From positions 1 through 28,426 of the forward strand of contig QHTP01000024.1 of the NCBI GenBank assembly GCA_003220855.1: a stretch of DNA of 28,426 nt, given 5' to 3'. The notes below the pieces were generated by a model. That model had not been told where the DNA came from, did not search any database, and was given only the letters and a program-made list of their open reading frames with translations. The stretch comes from Gemmatimonadota bacterium (GTDB taxonomy: Bacteria; Gemmatimonadota; Gemmatimonadetes; Gemmatimonadales; GWC2-71-9). The position numbers were made by a program, and so were the translations under genes. Positions 20,743-28,426 of this stretch are shown here, in pieces (position 1 is the first letter of the stretch; the number at the start of each line of letters is the position of its first letter).

Positions 20743-23298
20743 GTCACCAGGATGGTGACCAGCTCGTGCGGCTGCGCCGTGAACCGCACGACCTTCCCCC
20801 GCCCCTCCAGCACCAGGGCGGTCGATTCGCGCTCATCGGCGCGCACCCGATGCGCGCTCTTCACCCCGTCGCCGAACCGCCAGGCACCCGCGGCCGGGCG
20901 GCCGGTGGCGTTGTAGCAGCGCAGCACGAGGGGCGAGCCCTGCTGCGCCGGCTTCACGGCCGAGAGCACGAGTCCCGATCCTTCGAGCGCCACGTCCACC
21001 GGCGCCACGGCGACGTCCACCGCATCACGCAGCCAGAACCCGCGCAACGGCAGGAAGGCGTCCTCCCACAGCGCGGGGATCACGTCGCCGCGCTCCAGCT
21101 CGGCCTGCGACACCGGCGCCAATGCCAGGTCGATGCGGCTGTGCCCCGGACACTGGGCGAGCGGCGTCGCGGTCGGCCAGCCGGCGTGTCCCGGACGCGT
21201 CGGCAGATTGCCGCGCGACAACTCGCCCACCGACCGCAGCAGCGTGAGCAGCAGATCGCCGCCGGGCGTCCACTCGTATTCGAAGAACCCGGGAACGAGG
21301 AGCGCGAGCCCCCGCGGCCCGCTCGCCGCCGCCACGAATCGGTGCGCCGGCGCCGTGCGCACGGGCGTCTCGAGCGGGTACGCCGCGGCCGGCATGGCGA
21401 CCGCCGGTCGCGCGACCGTGCCGAAGGCCGTCCCGGCCACGGCGGGCGTGCCCGCGAGGTCCGTGGGAAGGCGCGCGCGCAGCCGGTGCCATCCCGTCCG
21501 ATTCTCGATCTCCAGGATGCAGCGTATCAGCGGGCCGTCCGCGTGGAGCATCACGAGCAGACGGACCCCCGCGCGGGGGCGCAGCGGGCGGGCAGTAGCT
21601 GTAGGTGTCTCCGGCGTCACCGCCGTCCTCGATCCGCAGCAGCTCCGCAAACCGCTGCCCGCTGCGCCGATCGTGCAGCGCCAGCGCGCCCGTGGGCTCG
21701 AGCGCTACCTCGATCCAGTGATTGACGAGCGAGCGGCCTTTCACGTGCACACCCTCGCCGCTCGGTCGCGCTCCCGGCGCGCTGGCGCCCGTCGCGATCG
21801 CCACGGTCGCGAGGCCCAATCCCGCCAGGGGCGGCGCCCGCACCGCGATCCGCACCTGGTCCACTTCGTCCTGGTCGGGGTAGTGACGCTGCGCGTCGAG
21901 CCGCTCGTTCGCGATCCGGCGGTCGAGCACCTGCACCGGAATCGCGCGGCCGTCGGCCGTCGCGAGCATCAGGGGCCCGTACCCTTCCCCCACCCGGGGC
22001 ACCCGGCCGGGGGGCCCGGGGGAGCCGGGGGGCCCGACCAGCACGTCGCGCCGAAACAGGGTCACGTCGGCGATCGCGACGCCGCGCCGCGGGCGTGCCG
22101 CCGGATTCCACAGCACCAGCGTGGGCTGCGCGTCGGCCGGACGGGCGCGCGCCGCGTCGGGATCGTGATGCGCGAGGTCGTGCACGCTTCCGCGCACGAT
22201 CTCCGACGCCAGCGCCTCGACGCCGCCGAGGCGCGTCTCGAGCGCGTGCGCCACGGCATCGCTCACGCAGCCGGCGATGCTATCGTGAAACTGACAGCGC
22301 ACCAGCCCCCGCCACGCGAGCTCGAGCAACGGACGCCGGTCGCGACCGCCCGCCCGGCGCGCCAGCGCCGCGAGCGGCTCGGCCAGCCGCGTCAGCATCA
22401 GCTCGGCCTCGCTGTAGCGTCGCTTGAGCGGCGCCCGGGTCGCATGCACGCCTTGAAGCGTCCATGCGTACCGGTACGACCAGCGCAGCTCGCCGGCCAG
22501 CGGCGTCGGCTTCGCCCCCTCGGCGGCCGCCTGGAAGAACTCGTCGAGGCGCGACACCCGGAACGCGCTCTGGGGATCGAGCTCGGCCAGGAGATCCCGG
22601 AGGCGGGACACCTCGGGGTGCGCCGCGTGATGATCGGCCCCGATGAAGACGGGAATGTGCTTGCCGGCGGCGCGCGCCACGAGCGCCCCGCGCACCGGCG
22701 CCCAGGTGGCAAACACGCGCTCGGCGTCGGTCGAAAGCTTCGCGCCGACCTCGTACCCCGCGGGCGGCAGGTGCCACAGCAGCACCTCCTTGCCGTCGAG
22801 ACCGGCCCAGCGGTACAGGTCGCGCTCCTGTCCCACCTCGCCGCCCAGCCCGCGCCAGACGACGCCGTAGCGGATCCCGAACTCGCGCGCCAGCGTCGGC
22901 CACGCGGCGGGGTGCCCGAATGCGTCGGGCGAATACAGCACGTCGAGTCGCCCGCCCCACCGCTCCGCGTCCGTCGCGCCCAGGAGCAGGTTCCGCACCA
23001 GTCCTTCGCCCGAGGGGATCTGCTCGTCGGGCAGGACGTACCAGGGCCCGACTTGGAGACGACCGGTCTTGACGAGCGCTTTGATGTCGCTGTCGCGCTC
23101 GGGCCGCGCGCGCAGGTAATCCTCGAGCAGCACGGTCTGCCCGTCCAGCAGGAAGGTCCGATACGCCGGGTCGCGCTGCAGCCGCTCGATCAGATCGTCC
23201 AGTACGGCGACGAGCCGCGCCTGGAACGCCGCGCGCGGCAGATACCACTCGCGGTCCCAGTGCGTGTGTGGGATGAGGTGGAAGATCAACCCGGTCAT
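20739..23298 (-). pseudogene. GH38 alpha-mannosidase, frameshifted with apparent internal deletion
   Basis: The N-terminal part (23298 to about 21590) is a GH38 catalytic region: HTHWDREWY (11-19) with zinc ligands H11 and D15, GPWYVLPDEQIPSGE (85-99), nucleophile D125 in YSPDAFGH, and QFHDSIAG. This frame is coherent up to DTYSYCPP. The C-terminal beta region continues in a different frame from about 21566 (VRLLVMLHADGPLIR onward, then HRLRARLPTDL) to the stop at 20739. The join lies at 21567-21590. In relatives I recall a few tens of residues between CPP and this segment, so a deletion not divisible by three is likely rather than a single-base error; I cannot align to confirm. If real, the full enzyme is not made unless ribosomes shift frame. 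All residues needed for catalysis are on the N-terminal side. Confidence 0.75.
22006..22036. repeat. G-rich direct repeat inside the mannosidase gene
   Basis: GCCGGGGGGCCCG occurs at 22006-22018 and again at 22024-22036, 18 bp apart. It encodes a collagen-like GPPGSPGPPG stretch between the helical and beta parts. Such a tract is prone to slippage, but the frame is the same on both sides here. Confidence 0.6.
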
Positions 23299-23304
23299 GT
23301 CGCG

Positions 23305-23325
23305 CCTAAGCCTAAGGGGCTTAGG
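23305..23325 (-). promoter_or_regulatory. hairpin/dyad in the mannosidase leader
   Basis: CCTAAGCC (23305-23312) and GGCTTAGG (23318-23325) form a perfect 8-bp inverted repeat with a 5-nt loop that itself repeats the TAAGG core. It ends 6 nt before the mannosidase ATG at 23298, where a ribosome-binding site would be expected and none is visible. It may be an operator or a translation-blocking hairpin. No T-run follows, so it is not an evident terminator for the upstream VOC gene. Confidence 0.45.
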
Positions 23326-23360
23326 ACGGAAGTGCGAGAGGTACAGGCGGGGATGGAACT

Positions 23361-23380
23361 TTCGCGCAAGATTCGCGCAA
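23361..23380. repeat. tandem 9-bp repeat at 11-bp spacing upstream of the mannosidase
   Basis: TTCGCGCAA occurs at 23361-23369 and 23372-23380, one helical turn apart, about 65-80 bp upstream of the mannosidase start. This is the layout of a protein-binding site. On the minus strand the stretch TTGCGCGAATCTTGC also resembles a degenerate sigma-54 promoter but lacks the first G of the invariant GG. Confidence 0.45.
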
Positions 23381-23415
23381 ACCGTCCCCGCCCTCACGGC
23401 TACGAGCCGCTCATC

Positions 23416-23925
23416 TCATTTGGCCGACGCCGGGAACTGCGCAAACCCGATCGTATTGCCACCCGGATCCTTGATGTAGAACTCCGTGCTGCCGTAGAAC
23501 GTCTGATGGCGCGGCTTCACCACGGGAGCGCCCCGAGCGGCTCGCTCGGCTGCATCGAGGTCGTCGACAGTGATGAAGAGCGCGGCCGAGTGGCCGTTGA
23601 GCTCGGCGGCGCCGGCGGGATTCTCCGCCAGCACGCTCGCCCGCGTCTGGTACATGATCTCGATATCGCCCTGCTTGAGGCTAGCGAAGATCAGCTTGCC
23701 GTCCTCGCCCGGCACCTGGTTCTCGGCCGTGAACCCGAACCGCTCAACCCAGAATGCGACACACGGTTCGACGGTCTCGACAATAAACACCGTCGTCACA
23801 TGCTTGAGATTCGAACGAGCCATTGCATGTTCCTCCGCCGTATGGGAGTGTTGTGCCGGCAGCGATGCCGGCCCGAGTAGCGCCATACCGATAATCAACA
23901 ATGCGCGATGCATGAGCGTCTCCAT
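23416..23925 (-). CDS. VOC (glyoxalase/bleomycin-resistance) family protein, probably secreted
   Basis: A 169-residue protein. Residues 5-24 (MHRALLIIGMALLGPASLPA) look like a Sec signal peptide, followed by a single VOC domain (about 38-165) with HVTTVFIVETVEPCVAFW, the KLIFASLKQGDIEIMY strand and a C-terminal EFYIKDPGGNTIGFAQF. VOC proteins bind a metal and act on or sequester small molecules; the reaction is unknown. A second in-frame ATG at 23823 has an excellent GGAGGA 8 nt upstream and would give a cytosolic form of 135 residues. A TAGAAT -10-like box lies at 23946-23941 upstream of the long start. It is divergent from, and overlaps the start of, an AraC-type regulator, a common regulator-target arrangement. 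Confidence 0.8.
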   Translation of the reverse strand: METLMHRALLIIGMALLGPASLPAQHSHTAEEHAMARSNLKHVTTVFIVETVEPCVAFWVERFGFTAENQVPGEDGKLIFASLKQGDIEIMYQTRASVLAENPAGAAELNGHSAALFITVDDLDAAERAARGAPVVKPRHQTFYGSTEFYIKDPGGNTIGFAQFPASAK

Positions 23926-24795
23926 GAATTTGACAGCGGGATTCTAGTCGGGCAGCCGGGAGCCGTATTGGCGAAATCCGACAGGCATCGTCCCAGTGAA
24001 ACGTGGTACAACGAGGTCGCGCCGCCGCCACGCCTCGCCGGCTGGATCGCGTCCATGTGGGAGACACGGATTCCCGAGCTCGGCGAGGCCCGGGTGCGCA
24101 TCATGCCGAACGCTTGCGTGGATCTCGTGTTCTATGTAAGCGATCCGTCATGGGGCGAAGGTCCCGCGGCGATCGTCGCACCGCCACATCGCAGCTATGT
24201 GGTCGGCTCCACGCTGCGAAGCTTCATGGTGCGCAGCATCGGCTGGCGTCACGTCGTGGGCGCTTCGCTCCTCCCCGCCGGCGTCGCCCCGCTGCTCGGC
24301 CTCCCCGCGCGTGTGATCGGCGAGAGCGTCGCCTTCTTGCGGGACGTGATCGGCAAGCGTGCGGCAGAGCTGGAGCAGCAGGTGATCGACGGGCCGCCCG
24401 ATCGCGCCATGCAGCGCCTCGCGGCCGCGTTGCAGGAGACGCGTGTGCTCCGCCAGGCCGACGGTATCGTGGAGCAGGCCGTGCGGCTCGTGCGGCGCGC
24501 CCATGGCCGGAAGCGCATCGATGACCTCGCCGCGGGCGTGAACGTGTCGCCGCGCCGGCTCGAGCGGCATTTCACCGAGCAGGTCGGCATCAGCGCGAAG
24601 ACCTTCTCCAGGCTGGTGCGCTTCGATCGCGTGGTGCGCGATATCGCCACGCGCGGCAACGGATCCTGGGCGCAATTCGCGCTGGCGCACGGATACACCG
24701 ATCAGGCCCACTTTATCAATGAATTCAAGGAATTCGCCGGCATCACCCCGGCGCAGTTCGAGCGCGAGGCGCTCACCACCGGCACAGATAACTGA
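23908..24795 (+). CDS. AraC-family transcriptional regulator
   Basis: A 295-residue regulator. The N-terminal part (about 30-160) has YNEVAPPPRLAGWIASMWE and the RIMPNACVDLVFYV segment, as in AraC proteins with a DUF6597-type ligand domain. The C-terminal HTH domain (about 185-290) has IDDLAAGVNVSPRRLERHF as first helix-turn-helix and GYTDQAHFINEFKEFAGITP as the second, both well conserved. The ATG at 23908 overlaps the start of the divergent VOC gene by 18 bp; the conserved part begins near residue 34, so a TTG at 23968 is also possible. It probably controls the VOC gene and itself through the shared start region; this is inference. Confidence 0.85.
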   Translation: MHERLHEFDSGILVGQPGAVLAKSDRHRPSETWYNEVAPPPRLAGWIASMWETRIPELGEARVRIMPNACVDLVFYVSDPSWGEGPAAIVAPPHRSYVVGSTLRSFMVRSIGWRHVVGASLLPAGVAPLLGLPARVIGESVAFLRDVIGKRAAELEQQVIDGPPDRAMQRLAAALQETRVLRQADGIVEQAVRLVRRAHGRKRIDDLAAGVNVSPRRLERHFTEQVGISAKTFSRLVRFDRVVRDIATRGNGSWAQFALAHGYTDQAHFINEFKEFAGITPAQFEREALTTGTDN

Positions 24796-24910
24796 GCTTC
24801 ACGAACCAGCCGTCCACCGAGCGCTCCAGATCCTGAAACCGCCGCCGTAGGCTCAACCCCTTCGCCGCCTAGGGGATGACGTCGGGCTCGCGAGCGGCCA
24901 TATTGGCGCC

Positions 24911-27253
24911 ATGCGCCTCCGATCCCTGTTCGTCCTGCCGGCGCTCGCCGGCCTGGCCTTCCTCGCCACGCGCGCCGTGCCCGGCCGGCAGCGCGACGGC
25001 TCGACACTGTTGCCCTCCGGATGGCGCATTCGGCCGGCCGGCCAGAGCGTGAGCGTGGGCACGTTGCCGCTGGGCCTCGTCACGCTGTCGGATGGATCGC
25101 TGATGGTCGCGAACAACGGCTACGGCCCGAACGGACTCATACGGATCGATCCGGTGAAGGGCGCGGTGGTGTGGCAGAAGACCCTGCCGGCGTGGCTCGG
25201 CCTCGCACGCTCGGGCGGCGAGTGGCGCGACACGGTGTGGGTGAGCGGCGCCGGGACGAACCGGGTGTATCGGCTCGCATGGCAGGGTGGGATGGCGTGG
25301 ACGCTCGACAGCGTCTCGATCGCCGATCCGAGCGCCCGCCTCTTTCCCGCAGGTCTAACACTCGTCCCGCGACTCGGCCTCGTAGCCGTCGTCGGCAATA
25401 TGAGCGACTCGGTCTACTTCCTCGACGCCGCGACCATGGCGCGCCGGGGCAGCCTGGCCGTGGGCCGCCGACCCTATGGCGCGGTTGCAGACTCCGCCCA
25501 CCTGTACGTCAGCGATTGGGGTGACTCGACGGTGAGCGTGATAGATCTGTCCGCCAGTCCACCCGCCCGCCCGACCAAGCTCACCGTCGGCCCCCATCCC
25601 TCGGCGCTCGTGCTGCGCGGCGCGGATTTGTACGTCGCGCTGGCTGGGGCGAACGCCATCGCGCGCGTCGATCTGCGCACGGGCGTCGTCGTCGAGCAGC
25701 TCGCGGTGACCCTCTCTCCCCGCGCGCCGACGGGCAGTGATCCCAACGCGCTGGCGCTCTCGCCGGACGGCCGCACGTTGTACGTCGCCATGGCGGGGAA
25801 CAACGCGGTCGCGGTGGTCCGGATCGGCCGGTCCGGGATGCGGGTCGCGGGGCTCATCCCCACCGGGTGGTACCCGACGGCGGTCGCGACGTCAGCGGAC
25901 GGCCGCACGCTGTTCGTCGCCAACGGCAAGGGCAACGGCTCCGGCGCGAATCGCGACGAGACCTACATCGGCAACGTCGTCACCGGCTCTGTGTTGATCG
26001 TCCGGGTTCCCGACGATGCGACGCTCGCGCGCTACACGCGCGAAGCCTACGCGCTCAGCCCGTACTCGAATCCCCGGTTGCGGAACGCCGTCGTCGACCG
26101 CCCGTCCGCTCGTCCGCCCGTGCGCCATGTCGTCTACATCATCCGCGAGAACCGCACCTACGACCAGGTGTTGGGCGACGTGCGCGGCGCCAACGGCGAC
26201 GCCGAGCTCGCCATTTTCAACGACTCCATCACGCCCAATGCGCACGCCATCGCGCGCCGCTGGGTGGTGTTCGACAACTTCTACGTGGACGGCGAGGTCT
26301 CGGCCGACGGACACGAGTGGTCCGACCGCGCGTTCGCCGGCGACTACAACGAGAAAGTCTGGCCCCAGATCTACGGGCACGGCCGCAACTGGGATCTGGA
26401 GGACGGCGACGACCTGGTCAACCCGCACGGCGCCTATCTGTGGGACGCGGCGCGTCGCAAGGGGCTGTGGGTCGTCAACTTCGGTGAGCGCGCGGAAACC
26501 GACTCCGGGCCCACGGGTCCCGGCCCCACGCACACCGCGCTCGTCGGTCTCGACAGCATCACCGTGCCCACCTATCCCGCGTTCCGGCTCGAGATCCGCG
26601 ACACCACCCGCGCGCGCCTCTTCGCCGACTCGATCGCCAGCTGGGATCGACAGGGGCGGTTTCCCGACCTCGTCTTCGTGTGGCTGCCGCGCGACCACAC
26701 CTATGGTCGCGCCGCCGGCAAGCCGACGCCCCGCTCCATGGTGGCCGACAACGACCTCGCGCTCGGGCAGGTGATCGAGCGACTCTCGCTCTCGCCCGCC
26801 TGGGCGTCGTTGGCGGTGTTCGTGCTGGAGGATGACGCCCAGAACGGACCGGACCACGTCGACGCGCATCGCTCGGTGCTGCTGGTCGCCTCGCCGTACG
26901 CGCGGAACGGCGTGGTCGACAGCACGTTCTACACGACCAGCTCCGTGGTGCGCTCGATCGGACAACTGCTCGACCTGCCGCCGCTCAGCCAGTACGATTC
27001 CGCGGCCACGCCCTTGTGGAACGCGTTTTCGACTCGCGCCATCGCGACGCCGTACACGACGTTGCCGAACACGTGGTCGCTCGACGAGCTGAACTCCGCG
27101 GCGTTCCGCTCGGCGATTCCGCGCGGCGATTTCGCCGTCGCCGACCGGGCGGACGAGGTCCTGTTGAATCGCGAGATCTGGGAGAGCGTGCATCCGCGCG
27201 CGGCGACGCCGCCGGTGCGACGGGCCTGGGTCGTGCGCGAGCCGGGACGGTGA
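24911..27253 (+). CDS. secreted YncE-like beta-propeller/phosphoesterase (alkaline phosphatase-fold) protein
   Basis: A 780-residue two-domain protein. A Sec signal peptide lies in the first 25 residues (MRLRSLFVLPALAGLAFLAT). A YVTN/YncE-type beta-propeller follows (about 40-365), with repeats such as PNALALSPDGRTLYVAMAGN and PTAVATSADGRTLFVANGKG. A phosphoesterase domain (about 400-710) has VVYIIRENRTYDQVLGD, DGHEWSDRAFAGDY and the metal-binding VFVLEDDAQNGPDHVDAHRS. The fusion is known in bacteria as bifunctional YncE/alkaline phosphatase family protein; substrates are not settled. ATG 24911 is clear. CATATT ends 6 nt before it, so the mRNA may be leaderless. The 115 bp before it (24796-24910) holds only a weak 5-bp CCCCT/AGGGG dyad. 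No obvious terminator follows. Confidence 0.9.
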   Translation: MRLRSLFVLPALAGLAFLATRAVPGRQRDGSTLLPSGWRIRPAGQSVSVGTLPLGLVTLSDGSLMVANNGYGPNGLIRIDPVKGAVVWQKTLPAWLGLARSGGEWRDTVWVSGAGTNRVYRLAWQGGMAWTLDSVSIADPSARLFPAGLTLVPRLGLVAVVGNMSDSVYFLDAATMARRGSLAVGRRPYGAVADSAHLYVSDWGDSTVSVIDLSASPPARPTKLTVGPHPSALVLRGADLYVALAGANAIARVDLRTGVVVEQLAVTLSPRAPTGSDPNALALSPDGRTLYVAMAGNNAVAVVRIGRSGMRVAGLIPTGWYPTAVATSADGRTLFVANGKGNGSGANRDETYIGNVVTGSVLIVRVPDDATLARYTREAYALSPYSNPRLRNAVVDRPSARPPVRHVVYIIRENRTYDQVLGDVRGANGDAELAIFNDSITPNAHAIARRWVVFDNFYVDGEVSADGHEWSDRAFAGDYNEKVWPQIYGHGRNWDLEDGDDLVNPHGAYLWDAARRKGLWVVNFGERAETDSGPTGPGPTHTALVGLDSITVPTYPAFRLEIRDTTRARLFADSIASWDRQGRFPDLVFVWLPRDHTYGRAAGKPTPRSMVADNDLALGQVIERLSLSPAWASLAVFVLEDDAQNGPDHVDAHRSVLLVASPYARNGVVDSTFYTTSSVVRSIGQLLDLPPLSQYDSAATPLWNAFSTRAIATPYTTLPNTWSLDELNSAAFRSAIPRGDFAVADRADEVLLNREIWESVHPRAATPPVRRAWVVREPGR

Positions 27254-27420
27254 CGCGAATCATCCGCGGGCAAAATAGGTAAAGAGTCTCCACGATCCGT
27301 CGCAGTAACGCGCGGCGTCGCTCTCAGTTAGGCGGTGCTGCGTCGTCGCCACGGCTGTCGCCCCGCGGTTGTGACACCGCCCACACGCGGGTCGCAGGGC
27401 GGACGGTCGCCGGACGCGGG

Positions 27421-27447
27421 TGTCGCGACCCTAGGCCTTGCGCGACA
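27421..27447. promoter_or_regulatory. inverted repeat, candidate enhancer site upstream of the second sigma-54 promoter
   Basis: TGTCGCG (27421-27427) and CGCGACA (27441-27447) are exact inverted copies with a 13-nt spacer, arm centres 20 bp apart (two helical turns). The left arm also lies in the perfect palindrome GTCGCGAC. The element is about 70-97 bp upstream of the -24 box, a typical place for an NtrC-type activator site. The sequence differs from the dyad before pqqA, so a different activator is likely. Confidence 0.45.
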
Positions 27448-27516
27448 ACCCGTTGACGTCCACGCGCGGGCCGTCGCGCCGTTTGATCATTGCGTTGTCA
27501 CATTTTGGTCACGACT

Positions 27517-27531
27517 TGGCACGTGTGTTGC
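27517..27531 (+). promoter_or_regulatory. sigma-54 (-24/-12) promoter upstream of the glycoside-hydrolase-type gene
   Basis: TGGCACGTGTGTTGC matches the sigma-54 consensus TGGCACGRNNNTTGC at every fixed position except R8 (T). The invariant GG (27518-27519) and GC (27530-27531) are correctly spaced. Transcription would start near 27543, giving a leader of about 185 nt before the GTG at 27729. It lies in a clear intergenic region and points at the gene downstream. Confidence 0.8.
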
Positions 27532-27722
27532 GCTAGTCTCGCGTGATCGACTCCGATCCCCCGTGCTGCGTGCAGCTCGCAGTGGGGCCGAGGGCCCGAC
27601 TTGGGCCCGCCGACACCCGGTGAGGGGAGGGTCACCTGGATCGCACGCACCGGCCGAGCGCTGGCAGCGCGCGCCCGCGCACAGCCCCGAGTCAACAGGA
27701 GCCTGCTCGAAGGGCAGCCACC

Positions 27723-27738
27723 CGGGGCGTGAGCCCCG
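27723..27738 (+). promoter_or_regulatory. GNRA-type hairpin enclosing the start codon
   Basis: CGGGGC (27723-27728), GTGA (27729-27732) and GCCCCG (27733-27738) form a 6-bp GC stem closed by a GUGA tetraloop. The proposed GTG start codon is the tetraloop itself. This could lower or regulate initiation, or mean that translation starts elsewhere. Confidence 0.5.
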
Positions 27739-28426
27739 TTTCGGCACCGCAGCCCCTCGCGAGACCGCTGGCCCCGGCCCCCCGGCCGTGCGTACGCGGC
27801 AAGTTCCTCTTCGTCGGCGACACCAAGTTGCACATCCGCGGCGTCACGTATGGCGCCTTCGCGCCCGACGCCGAGGGGCGCGAGTATCACGACCTCGCGG
27901 TGATCGAGCGTGACTTCGCCCTGATGGCCGCGGCCGGGATCAACACGGTCCGGATTCCGCACACGATGCCGCCGCGGGCGCTGCTCGACGTGGCGGCAGC
28001 GTGCGGGCTGCACGTCATGGTCGGGCTCAGCGCCGAGCAGTACATCGGGTACCTGATCGACCGTCGCCGCGACGCCCCCGACATCGCCGATTTGGTGCGC
28101 GCGAAGGTGCGCTCCTGCGCTGGCCATCCGGCACTGTTGTGCTATGCGCTCGGCAATGAGATCCCGGCTCCGATCGCGCGCTGGCTCGGCCGCCGCAAGG
28201 TGGAGCGCTATCTCGAGCGGCTGTACCGCGTGGTGAAGGAGGAAGATCCGGATGGGCTCGTCACGTACGTGAATTACCCCACCACGGAATACCTGCGGCT
28301 GCCGTTCCTCGACCTGCTGTGCTTCAACGTCTATCTCGAGTCGCAGGAGCGGTTCGACGCCTATCTCGCCCGGTTGCAGAACCTCGCCGGCGAGCGTCCG
28401 CTCGTCATGAGCGAACTCGGGCTCGA
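27729..28426 (+). CDS. clan GH-A glycoside-hydrolase TIM-barrel protein, possibly fused to a glycosyltransferase (3' end outside window)
   Basis: The first 232 codons are present. After a Pro/Ala-rich N-terminus, GKFLFVGDTKLHIRGVTYG (24-42) begins a TIM barrel like that of GH2/GH5-type enzymes. Candidate catalytic residues are both visible: acid/base E144 in CYALGNEIPAP and nucleophile E229 in PLVMSELG. I recall this domain, with VNYPTTEYLRLPFLDLLCFN and NVYLESQERFDAYLARLQ, at the N-terminus of long soil-bacterial proteins that continue into a family-2 glycosyltransferase, suggesting a role in exopolysaccharide synthesis; the continuation is not in the window. No signal peptide is seen. GTG 27729 is the only good start before the conserved part. 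It has a sigma-54 promoter about 200 bp upstream. Confidence 0.8.
   Translation, partial: MSPVSAPQPLARPLAPAPRPCVRGKFLFVGDTKLHIRGVTYGAFAPDAEGREYHDLAVIERDFALMAAAGINTVRIPHTMPPRALLDVAAACGLHVMVGLSAEQYIGYLIDRRRDAPDIADLVRAKVRSCAGHPALLCYALGNEIPAPIARWLGRRKVERYLERLYRVVKEEDPDGLVTYVNYPTTEYLRLPFLDLLCFNVYLESQERFDAYLARLQNLAGERPLVMSELGL

Larger units (their letters stand above)
27254..27728 (+). other. 475-bp non-coding regulatory region
   Basis: No convincing coding region is seen on either strand. A plus-strand open frame through here (from 27335) has no family features and overlaps the real gene in another frame. The region holds an inverted repeat (27421-27447), TGTGACA/TGTCACA copies at 27370 and 27496, paired GTCAC at 27497 and 27508, a sigma-54 promoter (27517-27531) and a predicted leader of about 185 nt. 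That leader contains GGGCCC repeats (27592-27597, 27603-27608) able to form a hairpin. The first 100 bp show nothing recognisable. Confidence 0.6.

Noticed and set aside
23366..23380. Minus-strand TTGCGCGAATCTTGC as a sigma-54 promoter for the mannosidase
   Set aside because: 13 of 15 positions fit, but the first G of the invariant -24 GG is missing and the match is explained by the tandem TTCGCGCAA repeat.
21133..23880. Plus-strand open frame of 915 codons opposite the mannosidase
   Set aside because: Arg/Pro/His-rich antisense shadow in GC-rich DNA; the minus strand has clear GH38 and VOC family motifs over the same bases.
24857..24875. CCCCT/AGGGG dyad as terminator of the AraC gene
   Set aside because: Only 5 bp of stem, 9-nt loop and no T-run.
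27254..27728. Known riboswitch, especially cyclic-di-GMP class I or cobalamin, in the long leader
   Set aside because: The conserved cores of these classes could not be found; only simple GC hairpins are seen.
27335..27913. Plus-strand open frame of 192 codons as a gene
   Set aside because: Runs out of frame through the conserved TIM-barrel start at 27801 onward and contains the sigma-54 promoter; no protein family features.

Overview
This is a gene-dense, very GC-rich stretch of a Gram-negative bacterial genome. Lipoprotein, Tat and Sec signals, a PQQ cluster and sigma-54 elements are all visible. The mix of genes (secreted YncE-propeller/phosphoesterase protein, Yip1-type membrane protein, glycoside-hydrolase/glycosyltransferase-type protein, dipeptide-type ABC permeases) and the heavy use of GTG starts resemble soil Gemmatimonadota. 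That taxonomic guess is inference; Rokubacteria or Acidobacteriota are possible. No rRNA, tRNA, CRISPR array or transposase is seen.

Layout. (1) 1-2796, minus strand: a coupled four-gene operon of two amidohydrolase-2 proteins, a DapA-family aldolase/lyase and a Tat-exported FAD oxidoreductase that runs off the left edge. (2) 2795-3442, plus strand: a Yip1-family membrane protein. Its start shares a CATG palindrome, and its stop a CTAG palindrome, with its neighbours. (3) 8107-3439, minus strand: a complete pqqABCDE operon, translationally coupled to a Drr-like ABC ATPase and permease. A GC-rich hairpin with a short T-run separates pqqA from pqqB. (4) 18217-8289, minus strand: a seven-gene operon with no gaps: extracytoplasmic peptide/oligosaccharide-binding lipoprotein, GHMP sugar kinase, heparinase-like protein with a CBM9-like tail, TrmJ-like tRNA methyltransferase, class III aminotransferase, sensor kinase and NtrC-family regulator. 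(5) 18263-20120, plus strand: two DppB/DppC-type permeases divergent from the binding protein, with no ATPase genes beside them. (6) 23298-20083, minus strand: a frameshifted GH38 alpha-mannosidase and a serine esterase. (7) 23416-24795: a divergent pair, secreted VOC protein and AraC-type regulator. (8) 24911-27253, plus strand: a secreted beta-propeller/phosphoesterase. (9) 27254-28426: a regulatory region with a near-consensus sigma-54 promoter, then the start of a glycoside-hydrolase-type protein cut by the right edge.

How it may work together. The most striking regulatory picture is at 8108-8300. A -24/-12 promoter matching sigma-54 consensus at 14 of 16 positions points at pqqA. A three-armed dyad sits about 85-110 bp upstream, inside the 3' end of the NtrC-type regulator gene. 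The simplest reading is that this two-component system controls PQQ synthesis through sigma-54. A second sigma-54 promoter with its own upstream dyad precedes the gene at 27729. The genes of groups 4-6 look like a glycan or glycopeptide uptake and breakdown locus; the substrate cannot be read from the sequence. PQQ is made here, but no PQQ-dependent dehydrogenase lies in the window.
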